Notes: generated from the letters alone by a model not told the origin. Numbered from the stretch's first letter, positions 32,777-43,263 are shown. The stretch: 64,000 nt of DNA from Myxococcus terminator_A (GCA_049194865.1 JBLZWL010000001.1:186001-250000), one strand, 5' to 3'. A program made the numbers and translations.

Positions 32777-33490
32777 ATGGACACCGAGACACCCCGCATC
32801 CTCTCGCTCCACGTGGGCCTGCCCCGCGAGCTCGGCACCCCCGGGGCCGTGGACCCGCTGGAGCGCCCATGGACCAGCGCCATCCACAAGGAGCCCGTGC
32901 TAGGCCCGGTGTGGCTGTCACGCACGGGACTGGCCGGAGATGGCCAGGCGGACCTGCGGGTGCATGGGGGCCTGGAGAAGGCCGTGCTCGCGTACCCCGC
33001 CTCGCACCACGCCTTCTGGCGCGCGGAGCTGGCGCGCGAGGACGTGGGCCCGGGCGCCTTCGGTGAGAACTGGGTCGTCTCCGGCGGCGCGGAGGACAGC
33101 GTCTGCATTGGCGACGTGCTGCGGGTGGGCGGCGCGCGCGTGCAAGTGTCGCAGCCGCGTCAGCCGTGCTGGAAGCCCGCGCGGCGCTGGCGGCACAAGG
33201 AGCTGGCGCTGCTGCTCCAACGCACGGGACGCACGGGCTGGTACTACCGCGTGCTGGAAGAAGGTGAGGTCCGTGCGGGCGACACGCTGGAACTGGTGGA
33301 GCGCCCCTTCCCCGCGTTCACCGTCGCGTTCGCCAACCACGCCATGCACGAACACCGGCGGGAGGACGCCGCGGCGCTGGCGGAGTGCCCGTTTCTCGCA
33401 CCCGGGTGGCGCGAGTCCCTGCGCCGCCGCTCCCAGGGCACGCGCGGGGATGACCAGCCCCGGCTGGTGGGCCCGAACCACGACAGCTGA
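32777..33490 (+). CDS. MOSC-domain protein, YiiM-like
   Basis: A 237-residue protein from ATG 32777 (MDTETPRILSL). It matches the YiiM-type MOSC family: GLAGDGQADLRVHGGLEKAVLAYP, GPGAFGENWVV, VSQPRQPCWKPARRW with the conserved cofactor-binding Cys, and GRTGWYYRVLEEGEV. These proteins bind molybdenum cofactor and detoxify N-hydroxylated compounds in E. coli. The C-terminal extension (AMHEHRREDAAALAECPFLAPGWRESL) also matches YiiM. Upstream in-frame codons to 32663 are unlike the family and overlap the terminator. It ends one base before the convergent gene's stop. Confidence 0.87.
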   Translation: MDTETPRILSLHVGLPRELGTPGAVDPLERPWTSAIHKEPVLGPVWLSRTGLAGDGQADLRVHGGLEKAVLAYPASHHAFWRAELAREDVGPGAFGENWVVSGGAEDSVCIGDVLRVGGARVQVSQPRQPCWKPARRWRHKELALLLQRTGRTGWYYRVLEEGEVRAGDTLELVERPFPAFTVAFANHAMHEHRREDAAALAECPFLAPGWRESLRRRSQGTRGDDQPRLVGPNHDS

Positions 33491-33491
33491 C

Positions 33492-34529
33492 TCAGGTGTA
33501 CCGGCGCTCGAAGAGCCGGCGCAGCCCTGGGTCGGAGCGCAGCAACCCGAGCGTGAGCTCGGCATGTCCCGGCACATAGCCGTTGCCCATCAGCAGGGTG
33601 ACGTCCCGACTCACGCCATCGGCGCCGAGGGCCGCCGAGGTGAAGCTCGTGGCCATGGAGAAGAAGATGGCCATGCCGCCATCACGGGCGCACAGGATGG
33701 TGGCCATCTCCGTGTCCTGGACTGACACGCAGTTGACCACGAGGTCACAGAAGGTCCCCTGCGTGGCCCGGGAGACCTGCTCCTGCACCTCCACCGCCCG
33801 GGTGGCGTCCAGCTTCAGCGTCAGGTCACAGAGCCGGTGCTCCCGCAGCTCCGCGAGCGAGCCCTCATGGAGGTCGATGGCGAGGAGCCTGCCGGTGTCT
33901 CCCAGACTGCGCCGCGCCTGGGCGAGACTCAGCGCACCGCCCTTGCCCGCACCCAGGACGGCGACCGTCATCCCGGGCCTGACGTGGCGCTCGACCAGCG
34001 CGGGAGCGCCGCACACGTCCAGCGCGGCCAGGGCGACGGCATCCGACAGGTCCTCGGGGAGCCTCGCGTAGCTGCCCGAGGCGAAGAGGATGGCGTGGCC
34101 CCGTACGTCCACGCGGTGGGTGTCGCGATGAACGGCGCGAATCTCCTCGATGACCAGCGGGGTGAGTGAGAGGCTGACGAGCGAGGCAATCCTGTCCCCG
34201 ACGCGCAGATGTCCCCGCGCGGGATGCCGAGGCCCCAGCTCCTTCACCCTGCCGATGAAGATGCCGCCCGAGCCTGTCTTCGGGTTGTGCATCTTTCCGC
34301 GCTCGCTGACGATGCTCGACACACACTCCGCGATGCGCGCATCATCGCCCCCGGCCTCCCTCGCGATTTGCTCGAACGAGGCGGCGTCGATGTTGAGGCT
34401 CTCCACCTCGACGACGAGCTCGGACTCGCGACACGGCAACGAAGGGTCGAGGCGACTGGCGCGCTGGGGGAAAAAGCCCGTCGTGCCAACGACACGTGAC
34501 AAACCATAGGCATCCGCCGTCGTCTCCAT
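33492..34529 (-). CDS. kdd: L-erythro-3,5-diaminohexanoate dehydrogenase
   Basis: A 345-residue NAD-dependent dehydrogenase of the anaerobic-type lysine degradation route; it deaminates 3,5-diaminohexanoate to 5-amino-3-oxohexanoate. It matches the known clostridial enzyme from end to end: NIDAASFEQIAREAG, SERGKMHNPKTGSGGIFIG, GDRIASLVSLSLTPL, AALDVCGAPA, VAVLGAGKGGALSL (NAD loop), DTEMATILCARDGG and FFSMATSFTSAALGADGVSRD. ATG 34529 is preceded by GGAGG at good spacing; the frame continues 37 codons upstream but not in family sequence. No lysine 2,3-aminomutase, 5,6-aminomutase or cleavage enzyme genes are nearby. Confidence 0.87.
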   Translation of the reverse strand: METTADAYGLSRVVGTTGFFPQRASRLDPSLPCRESELVVEVESLNIDAASFEQIAREAGGDDARIAECVSSIVSERGKMHNPKTGSGGIFIGRVKELGPRHPARGHLRVGDRIASLVSLSLTPLVIEEIRAVHRDTHRVDVRGHAILFASGSYARLPEDLSDAVALAALDVCGAPALVERHVRPGMTVAVLGAGKGGALSLAQARRSLGDTGRLLAIDLHEGSLAELREHRLCDLTLKLDATRAVEVQEQVSRATQGTFCDLVVNCVSVQDTEMATILCARDGGMAIFFSMATSFTSAALGADGVSRDVTLLMGNGYVPGHAELTLGLLRSDPGLRRLFERRYT

Positions 34530-34916
34530 CCAAGTCCTCCGCGCTGGTCGTGGCTTCGACAAGACACGCGTCTCGCCGAGATGAAAACCATATGCATCCA
34601 CTTCGCTCGCAATGCCACACATAATCTCAATGAATTTCACCTCACGACCCGCAGTGTTTCACGCCTGCGGGCGCCGGGTTCATGCGGGCTCGAGCCCGTG
34701 CTGAAGCCGACATGGCCTCGCTGGCGGACCTGGACCAGGGGCCCGGCTGAAGCACGGTCGCGCACCGACAAGGGGCCGCACGTCCAGCCTCCTGCCTCTG
34801 GCCGGGGGGCAGGCAGCCAGAGGAGCGTCCGCTGCATGTCGTGATTTGGCTGCTCAGGTTCTCGTCCAGCAGCAGCCAGCCACACCAACCCAAAACTTTT
34901 CAGTGGGAGAACCACC
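34530..34916. other. 387-base intergenic region with divergent promoters expected
   Basis: The part near 34570-34645 is markedly AT-richer than its surroundings and presumably holds the kdd promoter. A hairpin CCTCTGG (34794-34800) against CCAGAGG (34815-34821) lies in the middle. The lipoprotein gene at 34917 has GTGGGAGAA before its ATG. No gene or small RNA could be recognised. Confidence 0.4.
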
Positions 34917-35408
34917 ATGAAGAAGTTCCTGAAGACGAAGCTCGTCCTGGGTTCGCTCGCCGCCGGCGCTCTCGTGTTTGGCACCGCGTGCAAGTCCGAC
35001 TCGAGCGCGAAGCGCGACGACACCACGGCGCCGACGACGACGGACACGGGCACGACGACGGGCAGCGAGACGACGACGCCCCCCGCGGGCACGTCGCCGG
35101 ACCCGGGCACGGGCGGCACGGGCATGGATGACCCGATGATGAGCCCTCCGCCCGCCACGGACGTGGATGACCCGTCCATGAGCCCGCCCTCCGGCCAGGA
35201 CCCGACGCTGAGCCCGCCGACGGGCCAGGATCCGACGCTGGACCCGGGCACGGGTGGCTCGGGCACGCTGGACCCCGCGGATGACACCGCCGTCGACCCC
35301 GGTACGCGCGGCGATGGCGACCTGACGCCTGACTCCAGCGACCGCGAGGACCCGTACGCGCCCGACACCAGCGCGCCCCGCGAGCCGGAGTCCGGCCGCA
35401 AGCAGTAG
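34917..35408 (+). CDS. Pro/Thr/Asp-rich lipoprotein with tandem SPPxGQDPTL units
   Basis: A 163-residue lipoprotein with lipobox VFGTAC (Cys24). The mature chain is disordered and contains short repeats: SPPSGQDPTL, SPPTGQDPTL, then DPGTGGSGTL, flanked by Thr-rich and Asp-rich stretches. Composition resembles the lipoprotein at 32188-32643, but sequence alignment is only possible in low-complexity parts. It has a good ribosome binding site and is followed by a very strong hairpin. Likely a surface or periplasmic spacer protein; function unknown. Confidence 0.7.
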   Translation: MKKFLKTKLVLGSLAAGALVFGTACKSDSSAKRDDTTAPTTTDTGTTTGSETTTPPAGTSPDPGTGGTGMDDPMMSPPPATDVDDPSMSPPSGQDPTLSPPTGQDPTLDPGTGGSGTLDPADDTAVDPGTRGDGDLTPDSSDREDPYAPDTSAPREPESGRKQ

Positions 35409-35433
35409 CTCCGCGCTGAACGCGAGAGCCCAA

Positions 35434-35463
35434 GATGCCCGCGCCCCGACCGGCGCGGGCATC
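35434..35463 (+). terminator. Strong hairpin terminator
   Basis: GATGCCCGCGCC (35434-35445) pairs perfectly over 12 bases with GGCGCGGGCATC (35452-35463), loop of six, followed by GTCGTTT. It lies 26 bases after the lipoprotein stop. Confidence 0.8.
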
Positions 35464-35528
35464 GTCGTTTCCGGCGCGTGACACAGGGCCGGCACGCCCC
35501 TGACGGGACAAGGCCCGCGTCAAGACCC

Positions 35529-35657
35529 GGTGCGAGCCTCGCCACTTCGAGCGCGCGACGCCCGGACCTCGCCAGACAGCACAAGGCCCGCGCCGGACCT
35601 GGTGCGAGCCTCGCCACTTCGAGCGCGTGACGCCCGGACAGCACAAGGCCCGCGCCC
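35529..35657. repeat. Imperfect tandem repeat with 72-base period
   Basis: GGTGCGAGCCTCGCCACTTC starts at 35529 and again at 35601, each continuing into GAGCGCG(C/T)GACGCCCGGA. The flanking CACAAGGCCCGCGCC occurs at about 35580 and again at about 35642, so just under two full units are present. It is non-coding and lies between two genes; nothing shows its function. Confidence 0.7.
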
Positions 35658-35695
35658 TCTCGGACGCGGGCCTCACGCGCTTCACGGCGTGACGC

Positions 35696-35911
35696 TCAGG
35701 ACACGCTCGTCCCGGGGTAGCGGCCAGGGTCCCGCTGCGGCTCGATGATGAGCGGGTCTGTATCCGCGCCCGGGGTGCCACCAGGCCCCGTGCCTGGGTC
35801 CAACGTCGGGGGAGCCCGGCGCGGCGAGGACTCGTCCTCGATTCCCGCCTCGCGCTTGGGGATGGTGGGAAGGGCATCGGGCGGAATGTGCAACACGTCC
35901 TTCTTGCTCAT
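35696..35911 (-). CDS. Small hypothetical acidic/proline-rich protein
   Basis: A 71-residue protein starting MSKKDVLHIPPDALPTIPKR at ATG 35911, with a perfect AGGAGG eight bases upstream. It has no signal peptide or membrane helix and is mostly disordered (SSPRRAPPTLDPGTGPGGTPG), with a DPLIIEPQRDPGRYPG end. I do not recognise the family. The strong ribosome binding site and compact size argue for a real gene. Confidence 0.6.
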   Translation of the reverse strand: MSKKDVLHIPPDALPTIPKREAGIEDESSPRRAPPTLDPGTGPGGTPGADTDPLIIEPQRDPGRYPGTSVS

Positions 35912-36037
35912 GACGGCCTCCTTTCCCCGCAACGTGGGGGTCCTCCAGCCTCCGGGCAGCAAGGGGCTGCTTGAATGGTTGCCCAGGTGTTGGCAGCGTC
36001 CCCGCCAGAAACCTTCTCAACCCGGAGCACTCCCGCC

Positions 36038-36493
36038 ATGCGCCGTCTCCTCACGGTCCTCGCCGTCCTCCACCTCACCGCCTGCGCCACCACCCACACC
36101 AACGACCCGAGCAATCCCTCCGGGCCCGTCCCCCGCCCCGTGCCACCCGACGCCAGCGAGTCGCGCCGGCTGGGCACCGAGGCCGACAAGCTGCTGGAAG
36201 ATGGCCGCTACGAGGACGCGCTCTTCCTCTACCGCAAGGCTTGGAACGACGGCTTCCGCCACCCGGACGGCCTCTACTACGCGGGCGTCATCGCCGCGCG
36301 CTCCGGCAGCCAGGAGGAGGCCATCATCTGGCTGGGCCGCGCCGCCGACGCGGGCTTCGCCGCCACCGAGTCGCTGACCTCCGAGCCGTCCCTGGAGCCC
36401 GTGCGCCAGCACACCGACTGGGCCCGCATCGCGGAGAAGGTCGCCGCCAACGCACGCAAGGACGCCCCCGCCGCCACCAGCACGCAGAACTGA
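36038..36493 (+). CDS. TPR-like lipoprotein
   Basis: A 151-residue lipoprotein from ATG 36038 with lipobox HLTAC (Cys18). The mature part contains two to three helical hairpins of TPR type: EADKLLEDGRYEDALFLYRKAW, PDGLYYAGVIAARSGSQEEAIIWLGRAADAG and a last short pair with VRQHTDWARIAEKV. Such proteins usually hold partners together at the periplasmic face. The frame is open upstream to 35975, but only the later start gives a signal peptide. A 13-bp hairpin follows its stop. Confidence 0.75.
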   Translation: MRRLLTVLAVLHLTACATTHTNDPSNPSGPVPRPVPPDASESRRLGTEADKLLEDGRYEDALFLYRKAWNDGFRHPDGLYYAGVIAARSGSQEEAIIWLGRAADAGFAATESLTSEPSLEPVRQHTDWARIAEKVAANARKDAPAATSTQN

Positions 36494-36505
36494 ACCTCTC
36501 TTCAA

Positions 36506-36538
36506 CTTCCGTGGCCCGCACCCTCCGGGTCACGGAAG
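36506..36538 (+). terminator. Hairpin terminator after the TPR lipoprotein gene
   Basis: CTTCCGTGGCCCG (36506-36518) pairs with CGGGTCACGGAAG (36526-36538), 13 pairs with one G-U, seven-base loop. It begins 13 bases after the stop codon. Confidence 0.75.
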
Positions 36539-36750
36539 CCTCGCTTCACTGAAAGTCATTGCGGAGGCGGTAGACAGGCGAGCGGGCCAAACCCTGCTCG
36601 CTCGTACCTCCGCGCGACGTGGAGCACGGGCCGGCAGGCACCCGGGGTCGGTGGCACCTTCAGGGTGAAACGCGCTTTCCTGACAAGGCCCGGAGACATG
36701 CCCCATCCCCAAGTCCCCGCCGCACCCTGAATCCAACCAAGCGAGGCGTG

Positions 36751-38025
36751 ATGAGTGTGAAGTTGCTGCTGGCCGGCCGGCGTGGCGGGGATGTGCCCTT
36801 CACGTCGACCTCCGACAATTCGCGCGCCTGGCTGCGGCAGGTGGAGCAGTGGTTCCAGGCGAACGCGAAGGAGTGGCTGGAGAACAGTCACCTGAGCACC
36901 GGCCCGCAGGGCGCGCCGCTCTTGCGCCTGCGATTGCATCCCGCGGCGGGCGAGGTCTCCATCCTCGCGGCCAGCGGCGCGCGCGTCGTCATCTCCGCGG
37001 AGACGACGGCGGTGGGCCCGGGCTACCACGTCTTCCTCTGTGACTTGCTCAAGGCGATGGGGCAATCGCTGCACCTGCACTGGGCGGAAGCCGACGAGGC
37101 GATGGGCGTGGGAGACCCCACGGGCTACTTCCACACGGACGACGCGGGGCCGGTGGAGGTGCACATGCTCGCGTGGCTCCAGGAGTCCGTGGGACAGGTG
37201 TTGCGCCTGCGCAGCCGGGGCGAGTCGGGCTTCGCGATGTCGATGCGCTTCGGCCACACCTTCGAGTATCCCGGCGCGCTCCTGACGCCGCTGGGCCCCC
37301 GGGACGAGCGCTGGATGCGCCTCGTGTACGAGGACCCTCGCGTGGGCATGGATGTGTTTCCCTGGTGGAAGCAGGGCGTGGGCGCGCACGCGCGACTGGG
37401 CAAGGCCCTGTGCCGGCTGTGGACGGAGGTCGTGTGGCGCCCGCCCCTGCTGGACGAGGAGCGCCGGCTCTTGCGCGAGGTGGCGCGCGCGCTGGAGCTG
37501 GCGTGGCGGGAGGACCCGGAGCTGGCGTACCCGTGGCGCGAGTGGCGCGAGGTGCTCGGCTACCTGGGCGTGGGCGGGACGCTCGCGGAGCTGGTCCACC
37601 GGCACGCGGCGTTCCACGCGGCGAAGGGGCCGCCCATCGGCTACCGGCGAGGCTCCGTGCAAGTGGCGCTGCCCTCGGGTTGGGAGATTCGAATCCCGGG
37701 CTCGCTGGCGGAGGCGCACCTGGAGGACGGCACCTGGGTGGCCAGGGACCATCGACGCAGCGTGCGCTTCGTCCCGCTGGAGGATGCGACGGGGGACAGC
37801 CCGGTCCCCACCACGGCCGAGCGCCGGGCGATGGAGCTGGAGCACCGGGGCGAGCGGGTGAGCGGCCGCGCCTCGTTGCACATGGAGCCGGGCGAGTGCC
37901 GGCTGACGGCGGTGTGCAGCTCGGGCAGGCACCGGGCGCTGTGCGTGGTGAGCTTCGACGACCCGGAGGAGGAGGACTGGGCGCTGGGGACCTGGCGCTC
38001 ACTGGACCACGCTGTCGCTGCCTGA
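36751..38025 (+). CDS. Hypothetical protein of two mixed alpha/beta halves
   Basis: A 424-residue protein from ATG 36751 (MSVKLLLAGRRGGDVPF). No signal peptide, membrane helix or known catalytic motif is visible. It has a beta-rich N-terminal half (LLRLRLHPAAGEVSILAASG, GARVVISAETTAVGPGYHVF), a Trp/Arg-rich helical centre (LWTEVVWRPPLLDEERRLLREVARALELAW) and a beta C-terminus (SVQVALPSGWEIRIPGSLAEAHLEDG, RALCVVSFDDPEEEDWALGTW) that resembles stress-protein-like sensor repeats. I cannot assign a function. It precedes glgX by 70 bases on the same strand and might be co-transcribed. Confidence 0.65.
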   Translation: MSVKLLLAGRRGGDVPFTSTSDNSRAWLRQVEQWFQANAKEWLENSHLSTGPQGAPLLRLRLHPAAGEVSILAASGARVVISAETTAVGPGYHVFLCDLLKAMGQSLHLHWAEADEAMGVGDPTGYFHTDDAGPVEVHMLAWLQESVGQVLRLRSRGESGFAMSMRFGHTFEYPGALLTPLGPRDERWMRLVYEDPRVGMDVFPWWKQGVGAHARLGKALCRLWTEVVWRPPLLDEERRLLREVARALELAWREDPELAYPWREWREVLGYLGVGGTLAELVHRHAAFHAAKGPPIGYRRGSVQVALPSGWEIRIPGSLAEAHLEDGTWVARDHRRSVRFVPLEDATGDSPVPTTAERRAMELEHRGERVSGRASLHMEPGECRLTAVCSSGRHRALCVVSFDDPEEEDWALGTWRSLDHAVAA

Positions 38026-38095
38026 CGGTTGCCGGTACGCGGGGGCCATCCCACATTCAGCGGGCAATTTCCTTGAAGAGGAATCGAGAGCCCGT

Positions 38096-40225
<2,130 letters not shown>

Positions 40226-40243
40226 GCCACGTGGGAAGGCAGG

Positions 40244-40268
40244 GGGCCTCGTCGTCCGGGCGAGGCCC
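40244..40268 (+). terminator. Hairpin terminator after glgX
   Basis: GGGCCTCG (40244-40251) pairs with CGAGGCCC (40261-40268) around nine bases, followed by TGTTGC. It begins 18 bases after the glgX stop. Confidence 0.7.
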
Positions 40269-40320
40269 TGTTGCATCCGTGGTAGCGTGATGGCGTGTTG
40301 CGGCAGGGAGCACGCACGAC

Positions 40321-40959
40321 ATGTCGATGATTCAGTTCACGCGGAACTACACGGACCGCTCGAACGACTACGGGTTCCAGTTCGAGTTCTTCTGCGACAA
40401 GTGCGGCAACGGGCACATGTCGCCGTTCATCGCGAGCAAGGTGGGCGTGGCCACGGGCATCTTGCGCGCCGCGGGCTCGTTCTTCGGCGGGACGATTGGA
40501 CGCGCGGCGCACGCGGGCACGCACCTGAAGGACGCGCTGCGCGGCCAGGGCTGGGACGACGCCTACGCGGAGGCCGTGGCGGCGGGGAAGCAGCACTTCA
40601 AGAACTGCACCCGGTGCGGCAAGTGGGTGTGTCCGCGCTCGTGCTGGAACGAGGGGCGCGGGCTGTGCGAGGCGTGCGCGCCCGACCTGGCGGAAGAGGC
40701 CGCGTCCATCCAGGCGCACGTGGCGGTGGAGCAGGCGCGAGAGAAGGCGCGCACGGTGGACCACGTCGCGACGCTGGACATGAAGGAGACGCGACTGGCG
40801 ACGTGTCCACACTGCACCGCCAAGGTGGACGGCGGGAAGTTCTGCATGGAGTGCGGCAAGCCGCTCGCGGCTCGGAAGGTGAGCTGCTGGAAGTGTGGCC
40901 TGGAGGTACCCGAGAGCGCGAAGTTCTGCCCGGACTGTGGTTCCCCTCGGAACAAGTGA
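40321..40959 (+). CDS. Multi-zinc-ribbon protein
   Basis: A 212-residue soluble protein with several zinc-binding pairs: FFCDKCGNGH (about 27-36), NCTRCGKWVCPRSCW with a following LCEACAPD (about 98-122), CPHCTAKVDGGKFCMECG (about 161-178) and CWKCGLEVPESAKFCPDCG (about 190-208). The last two are double zinc ribbons of the type found in bacterial membrane-stress or proteostasis proteins. A Gly/Ala-rich segment (ILRAAGSFFGGTIGRAAHAG) could interact with membranes. The role is unknown, but a scaffold or nucleic-acid/protein-binding function is plausible. Confidence 0.75.
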   Translation: MSMIQFTRNYTDRSNDYGFQFEFFCDKCGNGHMSPFIASKVGVATGILRAAGSFFGGTIGRAAHAGTHLKDALRGQGWDDAYAEAVAAGKQHFKNCTRCGKWVCPRSCWNEGRGLCEACAPDLAEEAASIQAHVAVEQAREKARTVDHVATLDMKETRLATCPHCTAKVDGGKFCMECGKPLAARKVSCWKCGLEVPESAKFCPDCGSPRNK

Positions 40960-41064
40960 CGCCATGGCCGAGGCTCCAGCGTTCATCCCAGGACGCTCAC
41001 CGCACGGAATGTCCGCGTGTGTTCCACGCCATTCAGGCCCTCCTCGTGCATAGGCTGCGGCGCC

Positions 41065-41715
41065 ATGTCGCGGGATGCCCAGGAAGAGGACGTGAAGCAG
41101 GTGTACGGAGAGATTGCCTCGGCGTACGAGGCGCTCTTCCCCGTGCTTCATCGGTATGAGGACCGCGTGGAGCGCTTCCTCGCGGAAGCGGTGACGCCGG
41201 GGTGTCGAGTGCTCGACGTGGGGTGCGGGCCCGGGCTCCACACGCGGGGCATGGATGCGTCCGTCGACGTGGTGGGCGTCGACCTGTCCCCGGAGATGCT
41301 GGAGCTGGCGCGACAGGCCCGGCCCGAGGGCGCGTGGCACGTGCACAGCTACCACCGCCCCTTTCCCGAGGAGTGGGGTCGCTTCCAGGTGGTGCTGGCC
41401 ATCGGCTGCCTCGACTTCTGCGAGGACCTGCCGCGCGTGCTGGGCCATCTCGCGGCGACGTTGGCGCCTGGTGGGCGGATGCTGTTCACGGTGCTGGAGC
41501 AACGGCCCGGGTTCGAGGGACACGAGGTCTCCACGCGCGAGGTCCAGACGGCGGGCCCCGCGGTGACGCTGCATCTGTACTCGTTCGAGGACACGGCTCG
41601 TGCCGTCGTGGAGGCGGGGCTGCAACCGCGTGACTACGTGCATGCTCCGGGCTGGGTGCAGCTCACCGAGGAGCGGACGATGTGGTTCGGCTGGTGGGAC
41701 GTGGAGCGGGGGTAG
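41065..41715 (+). CDS. Class I SAM-dependent methyltransferase
   Basis: A 216-residue protein from ATG 41065. Motif I is RVLDVGCGPGLHTRG, motif II VVGVDLSPEMLELAR, motif post-I acidic Asp, and IGCLDFCEDLPRVLGHLAATLAPGG covers motifs III-IV. The N-terminal VYGEIASAYEALFPVLHRYED is typical of ubiquinone/menaquinone-type or toxin-related small-molecule methyltransferases. Substrate unknown. The next gene lies about 100 bases downstream. Confidence 0.83.
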   Translation: MSRDAQEEDVKQVYGEIASAYEALFPVLHRYEDRVERFLAEAVTPGCRVLDVGCGPGLHTRGMDASVDVVGVDLSPEMLELARQARPEGAWHVHSYHRPFPEEWGRFQVVLAIGCLDFCEDLPRVLGHLAATLAPGGRMLFTVLEQRPGFEGHEVSTREVQTAGPAVTLHLYSFEDTARAVVEAGLQPRDYVHAPGWVQLTEERTMWFGWWDVERG

Positions 41716-41818
41716 CTTCACCGCGATGGAATTGACACACCCCGCGCGGGTTGCCGAGGCAAACTCGCGCCGCGACAGACCCCGTCGGGTCTGGAATCGA
41801 GACAAGGGAGCACCACGG

Positions 41819-42202
41819 ATGATGACGGAAGAAGACCTCCTTGCCGCCGAGGAGTCGCTGCGGCAGGCGATGCTCCGGGGTGACGTGGCCGCGCTCGACG
41901 CGCTCATCTCCGACGACCTCGTCTTCGTCAATCACACCGGACAGGTGTTCGACAAGGAAGCGGACCTGGCAGCGCACCGCTCGCGCGCGCTGCGCTTGAC
42001 GCGGCTGGACGTGTCGGCGCCCATCATCCGCTACCTCTCGGCGGGCGCGGTGGTCATCGTCAGCGCCTCCGTGAAGGGAACCCACGACGGCACCGCGTTT
42101 GAAGCGCGGCTTCGCTACAGCCGCGTCTGGCAGTGGGTGGATGAGCGCCCCCAGGTCGTCACGGGCCAGTGCACGGTCATCCTCGGTGGCGAGCCCTCAT
42201 GA
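41819..42202 (+). CDS. SnoaL/DUF4440-like NTF2-fold protein
   Basis: A 127-residue protein (ATGATG at 41819) preceded by AAGGGAG. It has the pattern of DUF4440: EEDLLAAEESLRQAMLRGDVAALDALISDDLVFVNHTGQVFDKEADL, then strands VIVSASVKGTHDGTAFEARLRYSRVW and RPQVVTGQCTVI. NTF2-fold proteins of this type are often small-molecule binders or enzymes of unknown substrate. Its TGA overlaps an ATG (42199) that could start an extended form of the metallo-beta-lactamase gene, so the two genes are probably one unit. Confidence 0.8.
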   Translation: MMTEEDLLAAEESLRQAMLRGDVAALDALISDDLVFVNHTGQVFDKEADLAAHRSRALRLTRLDVSAPIIRYLSAGAVVIVSASVKGTHDGTAFEARLRYSRVWQWVDERPQVVTGQCTVILGGEPS

Positions 42203-42240
42203 ATCGCCCCCTCTTCCGCACGAGCGCAGGAGCCCACGTC

Positions 42241-43008
42241 ATGACCTCACAGCGCCTTCGTGCCCTCGTCCTCGCACCCGTGCTGATGCTCGCTCCGGCC
42301 TGTACCTCGACACCCGGGCGCCCTGCCTCCACGGTGGCCGCCCCGGACACCAGCCCGAGCGAGTACACGCTCACGGAGGACATCTCCGTGCGCCGCATCG
42401 CCCCGGGTGTCTGGGTCCACACGACGCTGTCGGGCCCGGACTTCGGCCACTATCCCGCGAACGGGCTGGTCATCGAGGACGGCGCGGAGTCGCTGCTCGT
42501 CGACACGGGCTGGAATCCCTCTCAAGCGGAAAATCTGTTGGCCTGGGCGAAAGACACGCTGGGCAAGCCGGTGCGCGCGGCCGTGGCGACGCACTTCCAC
42601 AGCGACCGGACGGCGGGCATCCCGGTCCTCGCGGCTCGGAACATCCCGGTGTACGGATTAGAAGACACCGTGAAGCTCTCGATGGCGCGTGGACGGCCCG
42701 CGCCCACGGAGACCTTCTCGGGGGCGCGGACGCTGGGGCCCGTGGAGCTGTTCTTCCCCGGTGCGGGCCATGCGCCTGACAACATCGTCGTGTGGCATCG
42801 GGGCAGCGGCGTGCTGTTCGGTGGCTGCTTCGTGAAGGATGGCGGGGCGAAGGACCTGGGCAACGTGGAGGACGCGGACCTCGCTGCCTGGCCCGCGAGC
42901 CTGGAGCGCACGAAGGAGCGCTTCCCAGAGGCCCGCATCGTCATCCCGGGCCATGGGGCTCCCGGTGGACCGGAGCTGTTGGTCCACACGCGGAACCTGA
43001 TTCACTGA
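42241..43008 (+). CDS. Lipoprotein subclass B1-like metallo-beta-lactamase
   Basis: A 255-residue protein from ATG 42241 (AGGAG upstream) with signal and lipobox LAPAC (Cys21), so probably outer-membrane anchored. The full B1 zinc ligand set is visible: His118, His120 and Asp122 in THFHSDR, His177 in GAGHAPDN, Cys196 in FGGCFVKD, and His238 in IPGHGAP. The order HxHxD...H...C...H, with Cys as site-2 ligand, and KDLGNVEDADLAAWPASLE are B1 features. It probably hydrolyses beta-lactams, but activity is unproven. The preceding NTF2-fold gene is overlapped or nearly so. Confidence 0.85.
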   Translation: MTSQRLRALVLAPVLMLAPACTSTPGRPASTVAAPDTSPSEYTLTEDISVRRIAPGVWVHTTLSGPDFGHYPANGLVIEDGAESLLVDTGWNPSQAENLLAWAKDTLGKPVRAAVATHFHSDRTAGIPVLAARNIPVYGLEDTVKLSMARGRPAPTETFSGARTLGPVELFFPGAGHAPDNIVVWHRGSGVLFGGCFVKDGGAKDLGNVEDADLAAWPASLERTKERFPEARIVIPGHGAPGGPELLVHTRNLIH

Positions 43009-43263
43009 GCAGCACGAGGGCCTGGGTGAGGGTGGAGCGCATGCTCGACCGCCCGCTCCCTTCGGATGCAGCGAGCGTTGTGCGAAGCACACGGGGTGGG
43101 TCGTAACACGCTCGCTCGTCTGCCCGGGTCCGTTGAGCCGAGAACAAGCGCCTTGGGCAGAGGGGCGCTGTCGAATGGCGAGGTCTTCCATCGTTCCTAC
43201 CGTGCCTCCGAGTCGCGGTGGTGAAGCACGGGCCGGCGGGCGGGATGGAAGGCAGGGGGCGTC

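Noticed and set aside
34530..34640. N-terminal extension of the 3,5-diaminohexanoate dehydrogenase starting MKFIEIMCG
   Set aside because: The known family begins at the later ATG, which has a GGAGG ribosome binding site; the upstream part is AT-rich promoter-like sequence.
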